DNA from: Flaccisagitta enflata
Lineage: Eukaryota > Chaetognatha > Sagittoidea > Aphragmophora
Length of the DNA stretch: 64,000 bases
Direction of reading: 5' to 3'
Assembly (NCBI GenBank): GCA_965153355.1
Contig: OZ231127.1
Span: forward strand, 32,178,001-32,242,000
In this document: one piece after another, positions 55,471 to 64,000 of the stretch
Layout of the letters: every line of letters starts with the position of its first letter
Position numbering within the stretch: the first letter of the stretch is position 1
Made by a program: the position numbers and the translations under genes
Notes under the pieces: generated by a model
What the model saw: only the letters and a program-made list of their open reading frames with translations
Database searches by the model: none
Told to the model about the DNA's origin: nothing

Positions 55471-56639
55471 GATAGAGACGCAATAGCATATTTAAACGTT
55501 AATAATGACGCTATCTCACCCAATTGAATTGAAAACTAGCCCAGCAAAGAAATTCGGTGTACAGAGAAAAACTGCTCAAAGAATATTTTCCTTTTAACCG
55601 CTCTTTTTACGCGCGTCCCGAAAACAAATGATCTACATTTTGCTTACCTTACCTTATCACTTTCTTACGCAATAAATAACTTACGCGGATGGTAACAAAC
55701 GCGTTTCATACCGTAAGACACAAACTCAGACGCCCGTAGGATTCGTTTTTCAACGCGCCCCTTCCATTAATTAGTGGGTTGAGTTTTATATAGGAAATCA
55801 CGTCGTGCAACAATCGTCTGTACTTCCAGATTAGAACAAACAAATGTACCTCTCACGTGAACCTAAAGACAGTGTGTGTGTCTGTGCCTGTGTCTGTCTC
55901 TCTGCGTCAGTCTGTCTGTGTGTGTCTACGTCCGTGTCCGTGTGTCCGTGTGCCTTTGACGTCAGTATTGGTCAAAAATTTCTATATGTCCATTTACTAG
56001 GATAGGCTTGGAATTTTTTTCTTTTTGTAGCTTTTACTTTTAGTGCACCCTAATGAATAATGTCTTCTTTTTTTCTTTTACTTCTACTTCTTCATTTTTT
56101 ATCATCTTTCTCCTTCTTTTAAGTTGTAACATCTTTTTCTTCTTTGTCGTCTTCGTCCTGTTTTCTTCCTTCTTTTACTTCTTCTTCTTCGTCTGATTTT
56201 CTTTCTTTTTCATCGTCCTTTTTTCTTCATCTTCCATTTCTTCCTTTTCTTCCTTTTCTCCCTCATTTTCATCTTTTTTTTTTTCCTCTACTTCTTTTTT
56301 CTTCGTCTTCCACATCGTCTTTGCCTCTTTCTCCTTTTCATCGTCTTATATCTCTGTTATCTTCATTTCATCTTCTTCTTCCTCTATTTCTTTTTTTTTT
56401 CTTCTTCTTCTTTTTCTACTTTTGACGTCACATTGACCTTCGCGTTCTCCTTTCAGTTGGCCCCTCCCACGCACACAGTCAAAGGCGCCCTCGATCCCGA
56501 TCTCCTATTTAGCCTCGATTCTATCTTAGTACTTTTTCATCCTTTCACTTTCTTGTGTATATATAAAATGCGGCTACATGTTTTCTTTCTTTCTGTCCTG
56601 CTCGTTCTTTCCTTTTCTTTTTTCCTTTCTTTTCGGTCC

Positions 56640-56782
56640 TTTGGTCCTTTCGTCGGTCTGTCTTTCCGTCAATCACGATTTTACTTGCTAAATAGTTATG
56701 GCCCTGTCTAGATGCCCATGCTTTCTACATCACTACTCCTGCCCACCTGTACGCGATTGAGGTAGCCGTGTACCTTGTTTAG
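56640..56782 (+). repeat. Diverged family H copy
   Basis: TTGGTCCTTTCGTCGGTC, then CTCCTGCCCACCTGTACGCG, GTAGCCGTGTACCTTGTTT. The hairpin is lost. Confidence 0.5.
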
Positions 56783-57037
56783 GCCGTATATCTTGTTTTA
56801 TTCCTTTTTTTCTCCATCGCATATTTGTTTGCTTTTTTTCTGTCCATCTCTTTTTTTCTTTTTTTCGTTGTATTTTTCTTCCTTTCTTATCTTCGTTCGT
56901 ATCAGATTGCATTCTTACTTTGTCCTTTGGTTTCCTTGCTTGTTTGTTTGTTTGATTGTTTGTTTTAAAACTTTTATTAATTTATCTATCCATCTTTCTT
57001 TTCTTCTTTATCAAGCTTTCTCTCCTGCAGTCATTAT

Positions 57038-57038
<1 letters not shown>

Positions 57039-57129
<91 letters not shown>

Positions 57130-57239
57130 TATTTCTTTCTTTCTTTCTTTCTTTCTTTCTTTATTTATTTATCTTTAACTTATTTTTCTTTCTTTCCCTC
57201 ATTCTCTCCTTCTTCCTTATTTATACATACACTCTCTCT

Positions 57240-57284
<45 letters not shown>
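57039..57284. repeat. (CTTT)n followed by (TC)n
   Basis: CTTT 57039-57165 with a few TTTA interruptions, TC 57242-57284: the same CTTT-then-TC order as at 28.75 kb. Confidence 0.96.
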
Positions 57285-57287
<3 letters not shown>

Positions 57288-57448
57288 AAATTGACCATGC
57301 AGCACCCACACAGAAAGAATGAGAAAAAATGCCCAAGAAATGAGATCGAATCAAGCCCAAGTCCGTCAGTCGCCGGCGATTATTTCCGCGTTTAACCGTG
57401 TTCATCTTTCCGGTCACACGCGTTTTCAAACGCGCACTCGGGACTGTG

Positions 57449-57791
57449 CACGTGGCAAGTTACACGCGTGACACGTGGCGTGTTACACACGGGGCAAGAG
57501 GAGAGCGAGTCACACGTGACACGCGGGGGCACGCGGGGGCACGCGAATCACGTGACACTCTCGGGAGGGCGTGACGACAGCGGGCAAGTTGGGCAACGGG
57601 CCCCGATCGAGGAAGAAGAGAGTGACGTCATGAAAGACGTGAAGCGATTCGCACTCACGGACGCACACATGCGTGCACATGCATGCGTAAATGCACATTG
57701 GCACACGTGTGATTAGCGAAGCGATCGAGGAGATCCGAAGATAACAGAGTATCCTGCGCTGTGATCGCGTGATCAACGGAAAAGCCCACGT
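57449..57791. promoter_or_regulatory. Cluster of six CACGTG palindromes
   Basis: CACGTG occurs at 57449, 57472, 57513, 57549, 57704 and 57786 in a locally GC-rich, CACGCG-rich stretch. CACGTG is the canonical E-box of bHLH factors such as Myc/Max and USF. Part of the density reflects short local duplication (ACGCGGGGGC twice near 57521-57540). No adjacent gene is evident. Confidence 0.4.
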
Positions 57792-57817
57792 GCAATTCTT
57801 ATGAGGCAACTCGGACG

Positions 57818-57944
<127 letters not shown>

Positions 57945-58204
57945 TTATGTTGCCGGTGGAGTGAGGACAATTGAATCATCGATCCTGAGTTTGTATTGTG
58001 TAATCTCTTCTCTCTTGCAGTGGACATGTGCAGTTGGAAGAAGACGTCAGCAATAAGAAAGATAGATCGGTATTGAGTGGAAAAGCGCAAGAAAGTGAAA
58101 TAATGACGGATTTTGAGTGGGGAAGAGCTCTCACGGTCGGGTCTTAGCACCCATTTGTAAGAGCAACACAAAAACAAGTAGATATACCCATATGCATTCA
58201 CATA

Positions 58205-58615
58205 CTACGCGAATTTAAAAAAAAGACGCACTTTTGTATTTGCTGATAAAACTGACTGAAAAAGTACCAAAAAAATTTTACAGAAAGAATGATTTTGAAG
58301 ATTATCGAATTATCTTCCATTCTAGACCAATCCCAGATCTGTATCTTTAACGGTTTAGGAGCTAGAGCTCTTTGAAGTGAGACACCATTTTGCTGAATTG
58401 CATCTTTTTCAAAGGGACTGCAAAAATAAATTTGGCAACATTCTTATTCAAACTAACGCCATTTCCAAACGAAAACAGATAGAGATACCAGATTGGCGCC
58501 AAATGAAAGAGTTTTGCAAGGGCTTCAAAATGGTCTAAGATTTTAATTAGTTTTTTTTATTTTCAATGGCGCAATCAATCATTCAAAAGTGCGTCTTTTT
58601 TTTAAATTCGTATAG
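58205..58615. mobile_element. TA-flanked inverted-repeat element, 411 bp
   Basis: Ends CTACGCGAATTTAAAAAAAA and, inverted, CTATACGAATTTAAAAAAAA, both continuing AGACGCACTTTTG. TA flanks both (58203-58204, 58616-58617). No coding frame. Non-autonomous Tc1/mariner-like in form. Confidence 0.75.
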
Positions 58616-58823
58616 TATCATGACATTTACATCCAACAAACAAACAGTAGTAGAGTCGAATGGTGGTCATTGCACGACTGGTGCTCGAAATGGTGTCAAG
58701 AGAGTAGAAGTGATATACACTTATACGGATGTCAGGGTGCTAAAAAGTTGCATCTGATAGAGGCGGATTTCCAAAATCGCCACAATAAGAAATAAAAAAA
58801 ATGACATGAAGGGACCAAGATTC

Positions 58824-59296
58824 TGTGACAAGTGGAACAATATCCCTGACTATACCCACACTAAGAAATATGGAAGAGGGCCTTGTGAGCCCTCACTGAC
58901 TACTTACTACGCGCATCACTCCTAGTTTTCCATCTAGCAAAACTAACTTAGCAAAACCCATTCTGAGTCTGACCCAAAACACTATTGCTTACCAAATAGA
59001 TAAGGGCAAATGATTGTTACCTATTTAACCAAAACTCAACAAATCACCCAAGGGTACCATTGTTAAGAAACCATACCCTTAAAGGATAGAATCGAGGTCA
59101 AGCTTAATGTGACCGCCAGACATTCTAATCCAAGGTACTGAGTAGTGTGACAGGTGGAACAATATCCCTCACTATACCCACACCAAAAATTATGGAAGCG
59201 GGCCTTGTGAGCCCTCACTGACTAGTTGCTACGCGCATCACACCTAGTTTTCCATCTAGCAAAACCAACTTAGTAAAATCCATTCTGAGTCGAGAT
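58824..59296 (+). repeat. Family G: one full and one truncated copy in tandem
   Basis: GTGGAACAATATCCCTGAC at about 58832 and GTGGAACAATATCCCTCAC at about 59154 each lead into GGGCCTTGTGAGCCCTCAC, TACGCGCATCAC, CCTAGTTTTCCATCTAGC and CATTCTGAGTC. Only the first continues to the AACCATACCCTTAAAGGATA block. Confidence 0.8.
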
Positions 59297-59329
59297 ATTC
59301 CGTAGCGTTCCTTTAAAGCGTATTAAACC

Positions 59330-59670
59330 GCCAAAAATCGTTTCAAAAATGCAAAAAATGGATTATTGTGATAAAAATTCTGAATTTTTGTCACAAAAAT
59401 GCTTAAAAAGGCCGTTTTGAAACGGGCGTTCTTATGCAGTTTTAAAACGATCTTATATTGTCGTTTCAAAACCACAAGTATGCGCAACTTTTGAAACGGA
59501 TTTTGGGGCATAGTTGCCGTATCAAAACTTTGCAGTTCTAAAGTTTTAAAACCAAGAGATTTTTGCGTTTCAAAACGCTTGAAAACAGCGATAAAGTAAC
59601 TGCCAGCAAGGAAAAAAAAATTATATATCTATGTAATTATATCACCTTTTTTTCCGTTTTGAAAACGCAA
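59330..59670. other. Cluster of GTTTYRAAAC-type palindromes
   Basis: CGTTTTGAAACGGG, AGTTTTAAAACGAT, CGTTTCAAAACC, TTTTGAAACGG, GTTTTAAAACC, CGTTTCAAAACGC and CGTTTTGAAAACGC recur at uneven spacing. No reading frame or fixed period. Confidence 0.5.
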
Positions 59671-59725
59671 AAAATTGAAGTATTGAAACTTAGAAAAAAT
59701 GCGTTTAAAAATTGAAACATGGTTA

Positions 59726-60372
59726 TTAGCTTGTACCTAAATGACGGAAAGTGATAAATTTGGCATTCCACATGCACTTTATGCTGTGGGGCTGTCTTGG
59801 GCTCCTGTTAAGATCAGTTTTGCCACTCAAATCCTACTTTAAGCTTTCCGCATCTTACCCTTGGTAAAACCTACCTCTATGGGGAACCAAAAATTTCAAA
59901 GTGCCTAAATATCTGTTTTGACTGCAGATTTGAAATCTACAGAAAAAACTGTTAATTGAAAGTGCTTTCCTTTTTTCAATATTCCAACTAGAAGATGCTC
60001 AAAATAAGCGTTGAAGTTTGCAAAACTTACCTTTCTCTTTTATTTCTTTGTAAAATTGTCAAACTTACCTTTTTGTCATATCTTTAAGATGAAATTTGAC
60101 TATGATCCTGAAGGAATTTTGAAAAAAGAAGAGCACTTTCAATTATCAGTTTTTCATGCAGATTTCAAATATGCAGTCAAAAATGGGATTTTAGTAACTT
60201 GAATTTTTTGGTTTCCTATAGGCTAAAGGAAATTTCAAGGTAAGGCGCGGACAGCAAGATGCAAAATTTTCAAACTGAAATTGATGTCATTAGAAGCCCA
60301 AGACAGCCCCACAACAAGAACTACTTGTAGAGTTCTGATATTATTGTTTATTGTCATTTCGGTACAAGCTAA
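59726..60372. mobile_element. Foldback DNA element, 647 bp, 6-bp target duplication TGGTTA
   Basis: Ends TTAGCTTGTACCTAAATGAC and, inverted, TTAGCTTGTACCGAAATGAC. The arms correspond along almost their whole length (for example GTGGGGCTGTCTTGGGCT, TTTGAAATCTRCA, TTGAAAGTGCT, AAACTTACCTTTYT), so the element is nearly one palindrome. TGGTTA flanks both sides (59720-59725, 60373-60378). Non-coding; superfamily unknown. Confidence 0.85.
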
Positions 60373-60383
60373 TGGTTATATGC

Positions 60384-60492
60384 TTGGTGGAACAATTTCC
60401 CTGACTTTACCCAAACTGAAATAGATGGGAGAGGGCCCCGTTAGCCCTCACTAACTGGCTTATACCCGTGCCACTCTTGCTTTTCCATACAA
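60384..60492 (+). repeat. Family G fragment
   Basis: GTGGAACAATTTCCCTGAC, then GAGGGCCCCGTTAGCCCTCAC and CTTGCTTTTCCATAC; the distal block is missing. Confidence 0.65.
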
Positions 60493-60513
60493 CTGAATCT
60501 GAAAGACATCCTT

Positions 60514-60705
60514 TTGGGCAGCGCCCCCAAAGGGGTGGATGACCTATGCTTTCACACATATGGGAAATTTTTCTTCTTCTCCTTCTTCGTATCCCCTTTC
60601 CCCTCAACCTCCAGGCCCTTATCTCAGCCTCAAGGCCCATATCCCTGTTTCAAGGCCCATATCCCACCCTCAAGGCCCATATCCCAGCCGCGAGGCCCAA
60701 TGACT
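60514..60705 (+). repeat. Family P left-half fragment
   Basis: TTTTGGGCAGCGCCCCCAAAG, CTATGCTTTCACACATATGGG, a TTCTTCTCC stretch, then five CAAGGCCCATATCCCAGCCT units. Right end absent. 60710-61560 has no recognisable gene. Confidence 0.65.
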
Positions 60706-61564
60706 AAATGTATTCACTAGAAAATATTCAAAATTCAATTTTTGGTTACTGATAGGAGGCTTGTGAAAATTATCACTTTGCATAGAGTAGCGGGCGCACA
60801 TCGTCAAAGCTCTACACGTCCAATCTCTCCACAAATTGATTAGAGGTCTTACAAAGCATGTCAATAAACCCATTTTGTAAAAAAAGATCATCAAAATACA
60901 TTGGTCTGAAAAATAATAGCAAAAAATGTATCAAATAAGGCGCCTTAGCGTGAGACCTAAAAAAGCTGTAGGAACTGCGAGCCTTCGCGCTTACGCAGCA
61001 GCGCAGCATCTGCCCGTTCAATTTTCTTGCGTTAGCCTGAGGTTGAACGCCGAACGCAGCACGAAGCTCCGCCCAGGAAACTTTGTGTAGCTCACCCGTT
61101 TTTGGACTGTAATTAATAGTAATAGTTACCAAAAACTAATAGATAGACGTTATAAAGTATTAATATCAATTGAATATAGCCTGCAACCTCAAATTCTGTG
61201 TATAAATGCTACTTTCACATGAAGAACTCATGTACAATGACGGCTACGTTCGATGGGCCGGCCGATGTAAAACGTTAAACATTGAACGTTTGATTGGCCG
61301 GCGTAGCTGTGATTGTAGCAGATAAAGTAGATCCAACAAGTTTTTTGAGAATCTTAACAGCGTTAGGCGGTTCCTGAAAAGAGATTTTAATAAGGTGCAG
61401 AAAAAGTATCATTATTTGGTGTTATTTTCAATATTGTCTACAGGAAATAGCTAATGATTTATTAGCGCAGGCGGATCACTTTTATACGTGGGGAAGTTGT
61501 CCACCTCAGATTTCCGACGATGTGCGCTCGCTACATAGAGAATGAAAAAACACAAAAATGAAGA

Positions 61565-61605
61565 ACATAGCCGCCTTCCAAAATTGATTATGAAGGCGGC
61601 TATGT
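61565..61605. other. Perfect 14-bp stem hairpin
   Basis: ACATAGCCGCCTTC, a 13-base loop, then GAAGGCGGCTATGT. It could be the middle of a foldback element or a stem in RNA; no poly-T follows. Confidence 0.6.
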
Positions 61606-61767
61606 AATTAAAAATGCAAAATTTCTCTGCATTTGCGAGTCTTATAGTTTTCACAGCAGCAAAAAGAAAAAAAATACAAGCAACATTTCACTAAAAATCC
61701 TTATTTTCTTTGCTTTTCTTTGGGAGTTGCCAATTTAAAGGTCCTTTTGAGGTCAGCATATGACAAA

Positions 61768-61831
61768 GACATACATACATACATACATACATACATACAT
61801 ACATACATACATACATACATACATACATACA

Positions 61832-61860
<29 letters not shown>
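61768..61860. repeat. (ATAC)n microsatellite
   Basis: About 23 ATAC units followed by T10 and A-rich sequence. Confidence 0.97.
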
Positions 61861-61862
<2 letters not shown>

Positions 61863-61997
61863 TTTTTTTTAAACCAAAAAAAAAAAAAAAACAGCTAGAA
61901 GTAAAAGAGAAGTTTTATTTTAGTCATGTCTTCAAAAGCCCTTTTTATGCAGTTTTGATACTCCCAAAAAATCTGGGACGATAACGCCATAATAACG

Positions 61998-62062
61998 CCA
62001 ACGGAAAACCTGTCTGAGTCTAACCCAAAATGCTAATGCTTACCAAATAGTTTACAAATATG
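61998..62062 (+). repeat. Family G internal fragment
   Basis: GTCTGAGTCTAACCCAAAATGC, GCTTACCAAATAG matches the middle of the copy at 58824 (about 58960-59000). Confidence 0.5.
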
Positions 62063-62066
62063 CTCG

Positions 62067-62765
62067 TTACTGGCAGATTTCCGTTATTCTCGGTACCTGT
62101 ATGCGATTCTGGTGGTTGAGGCGTTGTTGCTAAATTAGCGATGGTATACGCGCATTCTGTGATAGAGGTGTCGTGTAAATCAGAGGTGGTAGATGGCATC
62201 TGCTAGATGCGCGCGCGACGCTCAAATTGAAGACGCGGTTAATGGAAATCCACTAAGACGCTTTTCGCCGAAGTGAAAACCGGTGGAAGAGTCGAGGATT
62301 TATGTCAAGTAGATTTAGTTGATGAGGAATCATGATTGAGTTACCTGCTCTCACGCCTTTGGGACGGCATTGTATCATTCCTCTTTAGAGGCGAGATAGA
62401 AGAATGGCAGAGGAGGAAATCGAGGTGGCATGTATCTAAATGAAGAAGCTAAACGGGCGATAGAGAAGAGGGGGCAGAGTAGTTGTTGAGATAGGAGGTA
62501 AAAGGCAGTCAACTACGTACCTAGAAGATAAGGAAAAGTTTTGCGACGACGAAGAGATTGGATTTGGAGTGAGGGAGGGAAAATGGAGAACTGGAAGTAA
62601 TTGCAGTTGAACCCCGCAATAACGGATGTCAAGGGAGCAACAAATTTTATCTGCAGATTTCTGTTATTTCCAATTTAGGAAATAAAAGGAAATAACATGA
62701 AACGACCATAATTTCTTATCTGTTATAAACAGATTTCTGTTACATTCTTGGGTCCGGTATAGAGG
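62067..62765 (+). repeat. Family T: right-end fragment and one longer copy
   Basis: GGCAGATTTCCGTTATTCTCGG is at about 62068. A longer copy lies at 62606-62765 (CAGTTGAACCCCGCAATAACGG to GATTTCTGTTACATTC). 62110-62600 between them is unrecognised. Confidence 0.5.
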
Positions 62766-62769
62766 GTTG

Positions 62770-63295
62770 TATCTGTACTCGAATAAAGGGGAAATTTGGG
62801 GTGAAGAAAGCGGGGAAGTTTAAAATGGGTCTGAAGAGAACATTTTCTTTTGATGCATTTCTCGATGCATTCAAATGGGGCGAAAAAATCACTGTTATCC
62901 ACAATACGGCATTTAACTTTATATCAAACAATAGCTAATTCACCAAACTGCGCAATTCTCTTTCATTTGACAGTAAAGGAAATCTGTTAACTCATTAGCA
63001 GAGTGGTACTCGACTCCACATCGGGAACTCATTTTTTTTTTCTTTCTTTTTTTTTTTTCAAGATAAGCTCTCTCGGCATTGTCTCACCCTCCATCTCATC
63101 CTTTCTCTTTCCCTGAAAGGCGCTATCTCCTACTAATTGACATCAAGTACAAAAAGCTTATGCAAATCAACCTCGAGAAAAAAAATCATCTCCATTTTCT
63201 GTGTTTAACCAACAGTTTAAGAAAAGAGGCCCTTCCATTTTTCCCTCTCTCTTTTTTTTTTCTCCCGCACTACCCTCTCGCGCATCTGTGATTTT

Positions 63296-63332
<37 letters not shown>

Positions 63333-64000
63333 TCCTTTTTTTACAATTTGGAGTCATTTGTTGTTTCCAGTGGGAAATAAACAAACCTTTTATCACACTT
63401 TAAGAAACTGCGGCCCTCTTGAATGATAATAGTACAATTCGTATCTTAGGTTGCTTAGTGTAGAAGATTCTAGTGGAATCTGGAGGAGTTTTTCTTCCGG
63501 GATGTTATAGAAAGTTGATGGTAATGGATATCGAATGCAGATGGCGCATACAGTAAAGCTTTTTAGGGGACTTAATATTTATTCCTGATTGCAGTTTCCT
63601 CTTCACCCACTTTCTCGAGGAATAGATATGGCTTATATGGGAAAACAAAGCAAGAATGATTGATCCATAGGATTAGGAATAGGTGACAATGGCGGTGAGG
63701 AAAGGATCACATCAAAAGTTAAAAGATTGAAGCAAGAATTTTCTTTCTTCTTTGATGGAGCTAGCGTAATTATGAAATGCAACATTTGTGGGTAACTTAT
63801 AACCACATGTATCGCCAAATCATAAACAAAAGTGATCCTTCTGTCCGCATGAATGTAACCTCTTGAACCTTCAACGTTTGTTTTTTCTTTCCTCGTTCTC
63901 TCGCGCCTTTTGAGCCCCGGGACTTGAAAGCTTCGTTCTCCACCCCCGCAGCGGCTGCGCTGCTGAACCCCGTTCCACGCCCCCGCGGCAACATAGCCCT
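62770..64000. other. Right edge of window, no gene seen
   Basis: Contains a T-rich run near 63032-63058, a short (TC)n at 63300-63331 and a GC-rich last 80 bases (CCCCGCAGCGGCTGCGCTGC). I find no exon I can support; a gene beginning beyond the edge cannot be excluded. Confidence 0.35.

Noticed and set aside
60812-61132. 106-codon minus-strand frame starting MVTITINYSPKTGEL
   Set aside because: No recognisable domain, no splice or codon support, in a repeat-rich interval.

Overview
The window looks like nuclear DNA of an invertebrate animal. It has one intron-bearing metazoan gene, transposons of animal type, very dense simple repeats, and no bacterial operon, rRNA or CRISPR signal. I cannot name the species. 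A secreted astacin metalloprotease ending in three ShKT domains would suit a cnidarian, mollusc, annelid, nematode or similar lineage, but does not decide between them. By eye, simple repeats (mostly TC/GA, also CA, CTT, CTTT, GTT, CAA, ATAC) cover 5-6 kb, and longer tandem arrays another 6-7 kb.

Layout. 1-3.3 kb: the 3' part of a non-LTR retrotransposon; its open frame runs off the left edge. 3.3-17 kb: repeats only, including several short dispersed families and inverted-repeat DNA elements. 17.2-20.7 kb, minus strand: a nine-exon astacin gene (446 codons, signal peptide, zinc protease domain, three ShKT modules). All nine exons join in phase, and TC tracts sit directly before two of its 3' splice sites. 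20.7-43 kb: no recognisable gene; microsatellites, a perfectly bounded foldback element inside a minisatellite, and TA-flanked MITE-like elements. 43.2-45.5 kb, plus strand: a RAG1/Transib/CMC-type DDE transposase in two overlapping frames, with a GRP-type DNA-binding segment, three candidate catalytic acidic residues, an H-x4-H pair and a C-terminal CCHC knuckle, broken by one frame change. 45.9-46.5 kb: a 22-bp minisatellite. 47.5-52.15 kb: a 71-bp tandem array of about 66 units whose edges are clean and whose core is full of small indels. 52.2-64 kb: repeats, a second foldback element with a 6-bp target duplication, a CACGTG cluster, and no gene that I can support.

Four dispersed families recur and are named here for convenience. 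H: starts with the hairpin AGTTGCGGACMCGCAACT, contains GTCCGTTGGTCCG-like text and ends ...GGCCTTGTT. P: starts GGGCAGCGGCCCC, has an inverted copy of that end followed by a one-sided tail, and carries arrays of a GGCCCAAATCCCAGCCTCAA-like unit. G: GTGGAACAATATCCCT... T: CAGTTGARCCCCGCARTAACG... The two genes are unrelated: the astacin is a host gene, the RAG1-like ORF a mobile or formerly mobile gene. No RAG2-like (kelch) frame is visible beside the latter.
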